A stretch of DNA of 64,000 bases from CAYLLN01 sp033762315 (lineage in GTDB: Bacteria > Planctomycetota > Planctomycetia > Pirellulales > Pirellulaceae): assembly GCA_033762315.1 (NCBI GenBank), contig JANRLS010000238.1, positions 20,454 through 84,453 on the forward strand, written 5' to 3'. A program made the translations under genes and the position numbers. The notes beneath the pieces are model-generated. The model saw only the letters and a list, made by a program, of their open reading frames with translations. It was not told the DNA's origin and did no database searches. This document shows, piece after piece, positions 44,818 through 54,219 of this stretch (position 1 is its first letter; every line of letters starts with the position of its first letter).

Positions 44818-47121
44818 ATGCTTCGTCCCACCCCACTCCTGAAGCTGCTTCTTGCGCTCGCCGCCACTTCCGCGACTGCTGCCGAGCCCGCGATCCGCAA
44901 CCTCAACCTTCGCGGCCTCGCCATCGGCAGCACGACCACGCTCGCCTTCGACGGCGACGACCTGACGACAACGCCGAAGCTGCTGCTCCCCTTCGCCGGT
45001 CAGGCGGAACTGAAACCGGGCAACACCGATAAGAAAGCCGAATTCGCCGTCACGCCGGCTGCCGACGTACCGCCCGGCTACTATCAACTGCGGTTGGTGA
45101 CGGACGGCGGCGCGAGCCTGCCGGTAATCGTCGGCGTCGATAAGCTGCCGCAGCTTCCTTTCGGCAAAACGGTCGAGTCACTCCCCGCTGCCCTGCACGG
45201 CACAGCCAGTGGCAGCGGCATCCAGGAAACGACCTTCACCGGCAAGGCGGGGCAGAAGCTGATCGCGGAAGTAGAGGCCCAGCGCATCGGCAGCAAGTTG
45301 CGCCCAGTCGTGCATCTGATTGGTCCCGAGCGCCGGCAGATTGGCTGGTCGTGGCCCGCGCCGGCCCTGTTTGGCGATACGCGGCTCGAAGCGACGCTGC
45401 CCGCTGACGGCACCTACACGCTGACGATTCACGATCTGGAATATGCCGCTCCAAATCCATCATTCTTTCGCCTGAAGCTAGGCCAGTGGTCCTACGTCGA
45501 TCACGTCTTTCCGAGCGGCGTGGCCAAGGGACAAACCCAGGTGCTCGAACTCATCGGTGCGGCCACCACGAAGCTCGAATTGCCCGGTCAGGCCGCCATT
45601 GGCGTGCTGCCGCTCGATTGGCCCCAGGAGGGCCTCTGGAGCGGGCCGCGGCCATTTGTCACCGTCAGTTCCACAGCCGAAACTATCGAGCAAGCGACTC
45701 CCGCGCCGCCGACCGGCCAGGAGTTGCCCGCCGGCCTCGTTGCCGTCAGCGGCCGGCTCGCCGCGCCGTTTGAGGAGGATCGCTATCGCGTCCCCGTCGT
45801 CCCCGGCAGCAAATTGAAGCTGGAAGTGCTGGCCGAGCGGACCGGCTCGCCGCTCGACGTGGCCCTGATCGTCCGCAACGACAAAGGGGCCCCGCTAGCT
45901 CGCGGCGAAGATAGCCCCGGCACGATCGATCCCGTGCTGGAATATGCCGTGCCGGCCGATGTGAATAGCGTCACCATTGGCGTGGCCGATGCGCTCGGTC
46001 GTGGCGGCCCGCGCGGAGCGTATCGGCTGCTAATCGATCCACAATCCCCCGGCGAGACGCGCAGCGACTTTTTGCTCATCACCGCCATCCAGCGGATTGC
46101 GATTCCTGACGGTGGCCGCATGCTGGTGCCGATTCTCGCCGAGCGCCGCGGCTATGCGGAGCCGATCGACCTGTCCGCCGCCCGTTTGCCGGCCGGCGTG
46201 AAGCTCGACAACGTCACCATTCCCGCCGGTGCCGACGGTACGCTGCTGACGATCACCCGTGGTGAAGAGCCAGCCGAAGCGACCATTGCCGCGCTCGCCG
46301 GCAAGACGTCCACCGGCGACGAGCGAACGGTTGCGATCAAGGATCATCCGCTGGCCCGCTTGCAGCCTTGGTTGGCGAGCGAGATCGCCTTCGCTCCGAC
46401 GAGTCTGAAGGCAACCGACTACGCCATCGATTGGGGTGACCTGGCCGCCGACGCTGCCCTGGTGCCGACCGCCAAACTGACGCTTCCCGTGAAGCTCGTC
46501 CGCCCTGACGAAAACACAGCCGTCCGCCTGACACTCGTCACCAGTCAGATCGAGCCGCTCAACAATAACCGGCCCGATCCGGCCCGCACGCTCCGATTGG
46601 AAAAGGCTGTCGAAATCGCCCCCAAAATGGCCACCGGCGAAGCGGTCGTGCTGGTGCCGGCCGAACTCGCATCGCCCGTGTACGACCTGTCGCTTCAAGC
46701 CGAGTTCCTGTCGGCCGATAAGAAAACGGTGCTCGCCACGAGCTTTGCCCCCGTGCGGCGGATGGAAGTTCGCCGGCAGGTGTTGCTGACGCTGGAAGGG
46801 GGCCCGAAGTTCGAGGCCACGCTCGATCCCAAAGCTGGCGCGACCGTCACCATCGCCGGCAAATTGGAGCGCCGCGAGGGCTTTACCGGCGACGTGACAC
46901 TGGCGCTGACCGGCCCAGCCGCCGTGACTGCCACCATCCCCCCCATCAAAGCCGACGCCAGCGATTTCACGCTCACACTCAAAGTTCCCGCCAACCAGCC
47001 GGTCGGCGAGATTCCGCTCAAGCTCGCCGGCACCTTTGTTCCCGACCCCAAGCAAGCGAACGTCCGGGTCAAAACGCTCGACCTCGACTTCACGCTCGTC
47101 TTGGAAGCTTCCGCCAACTGA
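44818..47121 (+). CDS. Secreted protein with pre-peptidase-type (PPC-like) beta domains
   Basis: The 767-residue product has a signal peptide (PLLKLLLALAATSATAAE) followed by only beta-sandwich domains. Segments such as TTFTGKAGQKLIAEVEAQRIGS, DTRLEATLPADGTYTLTIHD and PFEEDRYRVPVVPGSKLKLE resemble bacterial pre-peptidase C-terminal domains, which occur in planctomycete genes beside DUF1501 and DUF1549 genes. No catalytic motif is visible, so it is more likely a structural or substrate-binding partner. It lies 51 bp after the DUF1501 gene and 9 bp before the DUF1549 gene, so the three are one operon. Confidence 0.8.
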   Translation: MLRPTPLLKLLLALAATSATAAEPAIRNLNLRGLAIGSTTTLAFDGDDLTTTPKLLLPFAGQAELKPGNTDKKAEFAVTPAADVPPGYYQLRLVTDGGASLPVIVGVDKLPQLPFGKTVESLPAALHGTASGSGIQETTFTGKAGQKLIAEVEAQRIGSKLRPVVHLIGPERRQIGWSWPAPALFGDTRLEATLPADGTYTLTIHDLEYAAPNPSFFRLKLGQWSYVDHVFPSGVAKGQTQVLELIGAATTKLELPGQAAIGVLPLDWPQEGLWSGPRPFVTVSSTAETIEQATPAPPTGQELPAGLVAVSGRLAAPFEEDRYRVPVVPGSKLKLEVLAERTGSPLDVALIVRNDKGAPLARGEDSPGTIDPVLEYAVPADVNSVTIGVADALGRGGPRGAYRLLIDPQSPGETRSDFLLITAIQRIAIPDGGRMLVPILAERRGYAEPIDLSAARLPAGVKLDNVTIPAGADGTLLTITRGEEPAEATIAALAGKTSTGDERTVAIKDHPLARLQPWLASEIAFAPTSLKATDYAIDWGDLAADAALVPTAKLTLPVKLVRPDENTAVRLTLVTSQIEPLNNNRPDPARTLRLEKAVEIAPKMATGEAVVLVPAELASPVYDLSLQAEFLSADKKTVLATSFAPVRRMEVRRQVLLTLEGGPKFEATLDPKAGATVTIAGKLERREGFTGDVTLALTGPAAVTATIPPIKADASDFTLTLKVPANQPVGEIPLKLAGTFVPDPKQANVRVKTLDLDFTLVLEASAN

Positions 47122-47130
47122 GATTCCGCC

Positions 47131-49572
47131 ATGCGTCATTTCCTTTCGCTCCTCATAGTGGCCTGCCTGGCAACCTCGGCGGTTGCTGCCGATCCGCCGC
47201 TCGCCGGCCCGATCATGGTCCACCCCGCTGCCGTCAAGCTCACTCACCATCGCCAGCCGCAATCGCTGCAAGTGCTCGCGACAACCGCCGAAGGCTACTC
47301 GCTCGATCTGCGCCCGCAAGCCAAGTTTGCCTCGGCCGCTGAAAAAATCGCCGCGGTCGATTCCACCGGCTGGGTGCGTCCGGTCGCCAGCGGCCAGACC
47401 GAAGTGACGGTCACTGTGCTGGGCCAAACGCTGAAGGTCCCTGTCACCGTATCGCTCCCCGCCGCCGAGCTGGCCCATAGCTTCCGCCACGAGGTGATGC
47501 CTGCTCTTTCCAAGGCAGGGTGCAACATGGGGGCCTGCCACGGCTATTCGCTCGGCAAAAACGGCTTTCGCCTGTCACTCCGCGGGGCCGATCCGGAGCA
47601 GGACTACCTCTTTATCACCAAGGAGTTTTTCGGCCGCCGGGTGAATTTGGAGAAGCCCGAGGCGAGCCTGCTGGTGGCCAAGCCGCGCGGCGATGTGCCG
47701 CACGAAGGGGGCATCCGCTTCAAAAAGGGGAGCCTGGTCGATGGCATCCTGACTGACTGGGTCCGCGGCAGCGCGGCGGGCGATCTGGCCGACCAGAACC
47801 GGGTCGTCGCCGTCCGCCTCGTTCCGGAAACGCTGGTTCTGCATCCGAACGAGCCGCATCAGCTGCAATGCCTGGCCGAATATAGCGACGGCACGGTCCG
47901 CGATGTGACCCGGCTCACCGTGTTCACCGCCAATAACGAGCAGTTCGCCCGGGTCGATGACGAAGGGCTCGTTCAAGCCGGCGACGCGGGCGAAACGGCC
48001 ATCGTGGCCCGCTTCGAGCGGACGTTTGCCGCCACGAGCGTGCTGGTGCTGAGGCCCAATCCCAGCTTTGTCGCCGCCCCGCTGCCGCAGCACATCATCG
48101 ACCGACCGGTGGTCGCCAAGCTCAACCGCCTGAAAATTGTTGCCTCTCCGCCGGCAGACGACGAAGAGTTTCTCCGCCGGGTCTATCTCGATTTGATCGG
48201 CGTGCAGCCCAAGCCGGACGAAGTGCGGGCCTTTCTGGCCAGCACCGACGCGGCTAAGCGCGAGCAAACGATCGACGCCCTGCTGGCCCGGCCGGAACTG
48301 GTCGATCACTGGTCGCTGAAGTGGGGCGATTTGCTGCAGAATTCGCGCAACTCCGTCAGCAGCCAGGGAATGTACCTGTTTCGCGAGTTCATCCGCGGGG
48401 CGGTCGCCGCGAATATGCCGCTCGATGAATTCGCCCGCCGCATCCTGACCGCCAAGGGGGGCGGCAGCGACGACCCGGCCAGCGCCTATTTCGCGATCAG
48501 CAAAGACACCAACGACACGGTCGAGCGCTCGACGCAGGTCTTCTGCGGCATCCGAATGCTCTGCGCCCGCTGCCACACGCACCCGCTGGAGAACTGGACC
48601 CAGGCCGACTACTACGGCGTCGCCAGCTTCTTCAGCCAGGTGAGCACCCGTGCCGACACCCGCTTTCCCGGTGTGCAAAACGCGAAGCTCGTGCAGCTTA
48701 ACCTGGCCGCCGGTCCCGCCATCAATCCCCGCACCAGTCGCGGGCAGCAACCGAAGTTTCTGGGAGGCGAGGCCCCAGCGCTCGCCGCCGAAACGGACCG
48801 CCGCGAGGCCTATGCCCTGTGGCTCACGGCGAAGGAAAACCCGCTGTTCGCCAAGAGCCTGGTCAATCGCCTCTGGAGCTACTTCTTCCATCGGGGGATC
48901 ATCGAGCCGGTCGATGACATCCGCAGCACAAATCCTCCGATCAATCCGGAACTGCTCGCGGCGCTTACCAAGGATTTCGCCGAGCACGGCTTCGACGCCC
49001 GCCGGCTGATGCGGCAGATTGTCACCAGCGAGACCTACCAGCGGGCGAGCACTCCCACCGAGTCGAACGAATCCGACGAGCAGAACTTCTCGCACGCCAT
49101 TCCCCGCCGTGTGCCGGCCGAGGCCCTCTTGGATTCGCTCGTCCAGGCGACCGGCGTGCCAGAAAGCTTTGGCGGCGCGCCGGCTGGCTTTCGGGCGGCC
49201 CAGTTGCCAGATGGGAACGTCACGAGCAGCTTTCTGAACCTGTTTGGCAAGCCGCAACGGATGGAAGCTTGCGAATGCGAGCGCGACAACAGTTCAAACA
49301 TGCTCCAGGCCCTGCACTTCATCAATGGAGCCAGCATTTTGGGCCGCGTGCAAAACGCGAATGGCCGGGCCGCGCAGCTCGTCAAGCAGAAGCTGAGCGA
49401 CGAGGAGCTAATCGCCGAGCTCTATCTCTGGTCGCTCGCCCGCCGCCCCAGTCCCAAGGAACTGGAAGTCAGCCTGGAATTTCTCAAATCTTACGGCGAC
49501 GCCCGGACCGATGCCGTGCAGGACATGCTCTGGGCCCTGCTCAACAGCAAGGACTTTTTGCTGGTGCGATAG
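47131..49572 (+). CDS. DUF1549/DUF1553 protein with bacterial Ig-like domain and heme-c-like motifs
   Basis: The 813-residue product has a signal peptide (LSLLIVACLATSAVAAD) and an Ig-like (BIG2) segment. CNMGACH near residue 131 looks like a variant heme site, and a second BIG2-like segment follows (LAEYSDGTVRDVTRLTVFTA). The DUF1549 domain begins FLRRVYLDLIGVQPKPDEV. LCARCHTHPLENWTQADYY holds a CxxCH, the standard heme c motif. The DUF1553 domain begins KENPLFAKSLVNRLWSYFF and ends in LWSLARRPSPKELE. These planctomycete-typical proteins are thought to be extracytoplasmic and possibly redox-active; their reaction is not established. It is the last gene of a three-gene operon. Confidence 0.93.
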   Translation: MRHFLSLLIVACLATSAVAADPPLAGPIMVHPAAVKLTHHRQPQSLQVLATTAEGYSLDLRPQAKFASAAEKIAAVDSTGWVRPVASGQTEVTVTVLGQTLKVPVTVSLPAAELAHSFRHEVMPALSKAGCNMGACHGYSLGKNGFRLSLRGADPEQDYLFITKEFFGRRVNLEKPEASLLVAKPRGDVPHEGGIRFKKGSLVDGILTDWVRGSAAGDLADQNRVVAVRLVPETLVLHPNEPHQLQCLAEYSDGTVRDVTRLTVFTANNEQFARVDDEGLVQAGDAGETAIVARFERTFAATSVLVLRPNPSFVAAPLPQHIIDRPVVAKLNRLKIVASPPADDEEFLRRVYLDLIGVQPKPDEVRAFLASTDAAKREQTIDALLARPELVDHWSLKWGDLLQNSRNSVSSQGMYLFREFIRGAVAANMPLDEFARRILTAKGGGSDDPASAYFAISKDTNDTVERSTQVFCGIRMLCARCHTHPLENWTQADYYGVASFFSQVSTRADTRFPGVQNAKLVQLNLAAGPAINPRTSRGQQPKFLGGEAPALAAETDRREAYALWLTAKENPLFAKSLVNRLWSYFFHRGIIEPVDDIRSTNPPINPELLAALTKDFAEHGFDARRLMRQIVTSETYQRASTPTESNESDEQNFSHAIPRRVPAEALLDSLVQATGVPESFGGAPAGFRAAQLPDGNVTSSFLNLFGKPQRMEACECERDNSSNMLQALHFINGASILGRVQNANGRAAQLVKQKLSDEELIAELYLWSLARRPSPKELEVSLEFLKSYGDARTDAVQDMLWALLNSKDFLLVR

Positions 49573-49616
49573 GGGAACGAATCCGATCCCTTGTCGAGCC
49601 GGCCAAGAACATCTCG

Positions 49617-49892
49617 CTAGTCGGGACGCGTTTCCACCGTTCGCGCGGAGGGAGCCAGCGGCAGGCCGGGCAACATGCTGATGCCAAGTTTGCCGAGGCA
49701 AACAAACAGCAGACCGGAAAAAAAAACTTCGTCGAGGTTGCCAATGCCAGGAATATTGTCGGGCAGCTCAGGAAAGATTCCCGCCCCCAAATTGGCGAGA
49801 TAAACACAGGAAACAACCACCCCGACGAGCGCGAGGGCTTTGCCTGCAAGCGACGATTTCGGAGGCACGGAGGTGGAATCGGCGGTGGACAT
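49617..49892 (-). CDS. Small membrane protein, DUF1232-like
   Basis: The 91-residue product has two hydrophobic segments (GKALALVGVVVSCVYLANLG and VFFSGLLFVCLGKLGISML) joined by FPELPDNIPGIGNLDE. This resembles the LPDxIPxxGxxDD hallmark of DUF1232 (YkvA-like) proteins. The function of that family is not known. It is convergent with the DUF1549 gene (45 bp apart) and lies 70 bp downstream from nothing on its own strand, so it is a single-gene unit. No strong ribosome site is seen before the ATG. Confidence 0.65.
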   Translation of the reverse strand: MSTADSTSVPPKSSLAGKALALVGVVVSCVYLANLGAGIFPELPDNIPGIGNLDEVFFSGLLFVCLGKLGISMLPGLPLAPSARTVETRPD

Positions 49893-49962
49893 AGTGGGCT
49901 ATTCGCTCGCGGGCGAGCTTTCTTGGGTTTTCATGGTGAAGTGCCGGTGGATTGGCGGCGGA

Positions 49963-51492
49963 TTACAAAACCGGCCGCGCTTGCGTCGCGGCTTCCATAA
50001 TCTTTTGCTCGGTGGCCTCGCCGCGCGCGAAATTGGCGGTCAGCCGCCCTTCGGCAAGGACGAGAATCCGGTCGCACACGGTCAATAGCTCGGGCAGTTC
50101 GCTGCTGGTCAGGATGACGCCGATGCCGTCGCGCACCAGGCCGTCGATCAGCCGATAGAGCTCGGCTTTGGCCCCGACATCCACCCCGCGGGTGGGATAG
50201 TCGAGCAAGAGCACCTGGGGCTTGGTTTGCAGCCAGCGGCCGATGATGCACTTTTGCTGGTTGCCGCCGCTGAGGCTGGTAATGGGGGCCGCCAGGCCGG
50301 CGGATTTGACCGCCAGGCGCTCGGCGGTCGCCGCGGCCATGTTCCGCTCGCGGCGACGGCTGATGAAGCCGGCCTGGCCCGTTTCGCGTAGCGTGCATAT
50401 CGAAATGTTCTCGCCGACGTTCATTGCGGCAAACAGCCCCAGCCGTTTGCGGTCTTCCGTCACCAGGCCAATGCCTGCATCGCGAGCCTCGCGCGGATGC
50501 CGAAAGGCGACCGGCCGGCCCAAGAGCTCGATCCGTCCCGTGGGGCGCTCGCTCGCCGCGCCGAACAGGCATTCGAGGAGTTCCGTCCGTCCGGCCCCCA
50601 TCAGGCCGGCGATTCCTAGCACTTCGCCCCGCCGCAGTTCGAGCGACACGTCTTTCAGCCGCCAACCGCGGGCATGTCCGGGCCAGGGGAGCGAGAGGTT
50701 CTCGACCCGGAGCAGCACCTCGCCGGCGGTTCGCTCGCGGCCGAAGTCGAGAGCTTCGATTTCGCGGCCGACCATGAGGTGGGTCACTTCGCGGGGATTG
50801 GTCTCCTTGGCGACGAGCGTTTTCACCAGCTTGCCGTCGCGCAGGATCGTGATCCGGTCGGACAGGTGAAACACCTCGTCCATCTTGTGCGAGATGTAGA
50901 GGATCGTCACGCCCCGCTTCCGCAGCCGTTCAATCACCCGATAGAGCCGGCTGACCTCGGCGTCGGTAAGGGCGCTGGTCGGCTCGTCCATGATGAGGAT
51001 GTCGCTTTGCAGCGACAGGGCCTTGGCGATCTCAATGAGTTGCTGATCGCCGATGCGCAGGCTCCCGGCCAGGGTGCGGGGCGAGATGTCGCATTCGAGC
51101 TCGCGCAGGAGGCGGCCGGCCGCTTCATCCATCGCCCGGTCGTCCCGAAAGCCGAGCCAGGTGCGGATTTCGCGCCCGAGAAAGATGTTGGCCGCCGCCG
51201 AAAGCTGCTCGACTAGGTTCAATTCCTGGTGAATGATGCTGATGCCGGCCGCTTCGGCATCGCGCGTGCCGCGAAACCGCACGGGCCGGCCCGCCAACCG
51301 CATTTCTCCCTGGTAATCGGCAATCACGCCCGACAGAATTTTCATCAGCGTGCTTTTGCCGGCCCCGTTTTCGCCGCAGATGGCGTGCAATTCGCCGGGG
51401 AGCACGTCGATGCTCACGCCGGCCAACGCCTGCACGCCGGGAAACGCCTTGGCGATGCTCTGAATCGCGATAATCGGCGGCAAGCGATCCAT
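49963..51492 (-). CDS. Sugar ABC importer, duplicated ATPase subunit (RbsA-like)
   Basis: The 509-residue cytoplasmic protein has two fused ATPase domains, as in RbsA, MglA and XylG. The first contains Walker A GENGAGKSTLMKILSG and Walker B ILIMDEPTSAL. The second has a degenerate Walker A (GLMGAGRTELLECLFG), the signature LSGGNQQKCIIGRWL and VLLLDYPTRGVDVGAK, as usual for this family. It powers uptake of a sugar or related compound through the permease encoded just upstream. The three importer genes run in the order binding protein, permease, ATPase. The 15-bp gap to the permease gene indicates an operon. Confidence 0.93.
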   Translation of the reverse strand: MDRLPPIIAIQSIAKAFPGVQALAGVSIDVLPGELHAICGENGAGKSTLMKILSGVIADYQGEMRLAGRPVRFRGTRDAEAAGISIIHQELNLVEQLSAAANIFLGREIRTWLGFRDDRAMDEAAGRLLRELECDISPRTLAGSLRIGDQQLIEIAKALSLQSDILIMDEPTSALTDAEVSRLYRVIERLRKRGVTILYISHKMDEVFHLSDRITILRDGKLVKTLVAKETNPREVTHLMVGREIEALDFGRERTAGEVLLRVENLSLPWPGHARGWRLKDVSLELRRGEVLGIAGLMGAGRTELLECLFGAASERPTGRIELLGRPVAFRHPREARDAGIGLVTEDRKRLGLFAAMNVGENISICTLRETGQAGFISRRRERNMAAATAERLAVKSAGLAAPITSLSGGNQQKCIIGRWLQTKPQVLLLDYPTRGVDVGAKAELYRLIDGLVRDGIGVILTSSELPELLTVCDRILVLAEGRLTANFARGEATEQKIMEAATQARPVL

Positions 51493-51507
51493 AGTTGACT
51501 TGGCGTG

Positions 51508-52752
51508 TTAACGAGTTTGGCGGCGCTGCGTTTCGAGCAGCTTGACGGCGGACAAAACCAGCAGCGTCACGATTCCCACCCCCACGCCAAACAGCACCAT
51601 GCGCCCCTTCAGCAGTTCGACATTCGCGCTGCTCATCATGGCGAGTAGTCCCGCGGCAATCGCGAGCGTGGGAATGGCCGCCAAGCCCCGAATTCCCGGA
51701 AAGAACTCCCCTCCGGATCGCGTCAGTTGGCGAACCTGGGTCAGCGTCACTGCCAGCGCCACCACGATCCCGACGATCATCCCTTCATAAACGTCAGCAT
51801 TCGATTTGATCAGCTTCGAAACGGCATCGATCACGAGTCGCAGAAAGAGGGTGCCCAGCACGGTTCCTAGCACGGTGCCAACCCCGCCTTGCAGGCTGCA
51901 GCCGCCAACAACGGCCGCGGCAATCGCGTTCAGCTCATAGCCACGGGCCAGGTTCACCGGCTGGGCGACGCTACCGTCGGCCATCAGGATAATGCCGGCG
52001 ATGGAGGCGGTCATCGCGCCGAAGCAATAGGCAAACCACTTGATGTTCTCGGTGCGAATGCCCGACAGCCGGGCCGCCTGTTCGTTGCCCCCCAGGGCAT
52101 AAATGTGTCGCCCCAGCACCGTGCGGCTAAGCACAAGCCACGTTGCCACCGCGAGTAGCAGGAAGATGCCGGTCGAAATCCAGACGCCATGCTCCTTGAG
52201 CATGCGGAAAAACGGCGTGTTGATGTTGATCTGCTGGGCTGCCGAGCCCCACCGCTCGCGGGTGATGAATTCGCACATCGCGCGGGCAAAGCTCCGCAAG
52301 CCGACCAGCGTGGCCAGCGTGGCGACAAACGGCGGCAACTTGATCGATGTAACCAGCCAGGCGTGTAGTGTTCCCACCAGAAAACCCGCCAGCACTCCGC
52401 CACTGATGCCGCAGAACACTCCCAGCGCCCCCACCGACAGTAGCCGGCGGTCCGCTGGATCGGCGAACAGCACCAGGATCAGAGCGCAGGTCGTTGCGCT
52501 AAAGGCAACCATCGAGCCGGCGGAAAGATCGATGCCACCGGCGATAATGACGACCGCCGCGCCGAGGGCGATAATGCCCAAGAGCGACGTATTCCGCAGG
52601 ACGATGATCGCGCTTTCCTGAAAGCTGGTGAAATAGGTGTGGTTGCGGTCCACCACGCCAGTCAGCACGAACACGAGCACAATGGCGGCGACCAGCGCCA
52701 GTTCCTGAAACGGGATCGAGCGCGGGCCCCCCTGCCCAGGAGTCGCAGTCAT
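51508..52752 (-). CDS. Sugar ABC importer, permease subunit (RbsC-like)
   Basis: The 414-residue protein has about ten hydrophobic segments and the BPD_transp_2 family phrases SLLGIIALGAAVVIIAGGID, LSAGSMVAFSATTCALIL, GRHIYALGGNEQAARLSGI and ELNAIAAAVVGGCSLQGGVG. It forms the membrane channel of a ribose-type importer. The frame stays open far upstream, but that extension overlaps the binding protein gene. The ATG at 52752 is right because it overlaps the preceding stop in ATGA and leads straight into the family sequence. A stretch between the fourth and fifth helices (FITRERWGSAAQQININTPF) is longer than in E. coli RbsC, as far as I can judge. Confidence 0.92.
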   Translation of the reverse strand: MTATPGQGGPRSIPFQELALVAAIVLVFVLTGVVDRNHTYFTSFQESAIIVLRNTSLLGIIALGAAVVIIAGGIDLSAGSMVAFSATTCALILVLFADPADRRLLSVGALGVFCGISGGVLAGFLVGTLHAWLVTSIKLPPFVATLATLVGLRSFARAMCEFITRERWGSAAQQININTPFFRMLKEHGVWISTGIFLLLAVATWLVLSRTVLGRHIYALGGNEQAARLSGIRTENIKWFAYCFGAMTASIAGIILMADGSVAQPVNLARGYELNAIAAAVVGGCSLQGGVGTVLGTVLGTLFLRLVIDAVSKLIKSNADVYEGMIVGIVVALAVTLTQVRQLTRSGGEFFPGIRGLAAIPTLAIAAGLLAMMSSANVELLKGRMVLFGVGVGIVTLLVLSAVKLLETQRRQTR

Positions 52753-53867
52753 GAGTCCGTCAGCCGATACTTGGCCAGCCAGGCTTTGAAGTCGGGCAGC
52801 AGCAGATACTCGACCACCTTGGCATCGAACAGCTCCGGCTTGATGGGCGAATCGGCGCTGGGCACGACCACCCGCAGGCCGGTGGTGTAGATGTCGCCAT
52901 CGGGCTGCCCCTGGTTCGGAAACATCTCCTTGATCGTTGCCTCGTCGCCGCCAAGCATCGCCTTCATCAGGCGGCAAGTTTGAATGCCCATGTCGAACGG
53001 ATTCTGCACCACCATCACGTCGATGTTCCCCTTTTCCATCGCGGCGATGGCCAGGGCCTGGGCGTCGAACGTGCCGATCACGAATTTGTCGCGCGTGCTG
53101 GTTTCCAGGGCGACGTCGGCAATGGCGGGGGCGTTGTAGGCCCAAATGCCGATCAGGGCGACCAGGTCCTTATGGTTGGTGATGGCATTGCGGACATTGT
53201 CGCGGGCCCGCTGATGGTCCATGTCGTCGGCCATCCGGTCACGCTCGACATAGGCCGCACCGAGCGCCTCCTGCACGCCATTCATCCGGCTGCGGGCGTT
53301 GTCATTGTCGGTATAGCCAGCGAACTGGACGTAGCCCCCGGCATCAACCTTCTTTGCCGCCAGCACGGCCTTGGTGGCGGTGCCGAGGGTGCGGCCGCCG
53401 ACAATATTGTCGGTGCCGATATAGAACGGGCGGGCGTCGCGATAAAGCTCGCGGTTGACGTCGCCATCGACGGTGATGACCTTGATCCCCTTTTTCTGCA
53501 GGTTCAATAGCTCGTCGATGATCGCCTGGTTGTCGGCCTGCACCACCGAGATCGCAATGCCGGCGACGTCGTCCTGCGTGGCATATTGCCGGAGGCGCTC
53601 GATTTGCCCCTGCGCGCCGCCGCTGTTGAGGTCGAAATCGGCCTTCAGCCCGGCAGCGGCCAGGTTGTGCAGCTTTTCGCCTTCTTCAAGGCCGGCGCGG
53701 CACGTGGACCAAAACGGATCGTCCCCATTGGTGATGAAGACGATTCGCTTGACGGTGGGTTTGGCGACGGCAGGTTGCGCGGGGCCGCTCGAACCGGTCG
53801 AGCAGCCAGCCCAAACCACCATCAGCAGCACGCACAGCGCGCGAACCAGGGCCGGCAATCGAAGCAT
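52749..53867 (-). CDS. Sugar ABC importer, substrate-binding lipoprotein
   Basis: The 372-residue product starts with a lipoprotein signal ending VVWAGC and contains a Peripla_BP_4 domain. IVFITNGDDPFWSTCRAGLE opens it, IAISVVQADNQAIIDELLNL follows, and then DGDVNRELYRDARPFYIGTD and GTFDAQALAIAAMEKGNIDV. It delivers the sugar (ribose, galactose or inositol type; not decidable) to the permease. The ATG at 53867 follows AGGAG with good spacing; an upstream in-frame start is not supported. Its stop overlaps the permease start by four bases. A 38-codon lipoprotein gene precedes it by 46 bp and probably shares its promoter. Confidence 0.93.
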   Translation of the reverse strand: MLRLPALVRALCVLLMVVWAGCSTGSSGPAQPAVAKPTVKRIVFITNGDDPFWSTCRAGLEEGEKLHNLAAAGLKADFDLNSGGAQGQIERLRQYATQDDVAGIAISVVQADNQAIIDELLNLQKKGIKVITVDGDVNRELYRDARPFYIGTDNIVGGRTLGTATKAVLAAKKVDAGGYVQFAGYTDNDNARSRMNGVQEALGAAYVERDRMADDMDHQRARDNVRNAITNHKDLVALIGIWAYNAPAIADVALETSTRDKFVIGTFDAQALAIAAMEKGNIDVMVVQNPFDMGIQTCRLMKAMLGGDEATIKEMFPNQGQPDGDIYTTGLRVVVPSADSPIKPELFDAKVVEYLLLPDFKAWLAKYRLTDS

Positions 53868-53913
53868 GGGAGAGGCTCCTGCGAAAGGGCGACCGCCGGG
53901 CAATGGGCCGGCG

Positions 53914-54030
53914 TTAGTTCGTCGAAGTGCTGTTGCCAGGATTGCTGGGCGGGGCGGCGGGACCGCTGCATCCAGCCAAAGCGGCAAACGAAACGATGGC
54001 TAAAGCCAAGGCGAGCCAAGAGCGCAACAT
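53914..54030 (-). CDS. Tiny lipoprotein (38 aa)
   Basis: The short frame encodes a signal sequence (LRSWLALALAIVSFAALAGC) with a lipobox LAGC and a tail of only 18 residues, SGPAAPPSNPGNSTSTN. It starts at ATG 54030, seven bases after GGAG, and ends with TAA. Very short lipoproteins of this design are common in planctomycetes and are usually missed. It lies 46 bp before the sugar-binding lipoprotein on the same strand, so it may be part of that operon. Function is unknown. Confidence 0.65.
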   Translation of the reverse strand: MLRSWLALALAIVSFAALAGCSGPAAPPSNPGNSTSTN

Positions 54031-54219
54031 GGGGGGACTCCAGGTTGTAAGTGGTTACTACGTCGAAAGTTCGGATTTTAGTTGCGGTCCCGCAGCGATG
54101 CAAGCACAACGCAAATCCAGCAAAAACGCCGGCCCAGCATGGATTGCCGACCGGTCGCCACCCGATGCTATCCGTAGCCCACCTTATCTCGACCGGCTGC
54201 TTCCTGCCGCAAACCTGCC

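Noticed and set aside
47575..49257. Open frame of 560 codons opposite the DUF1549 gene
   Set aside because: It is antisense to conserved DUF1549/DUF1553 sequence and has no recognisable domain or ribosome site.
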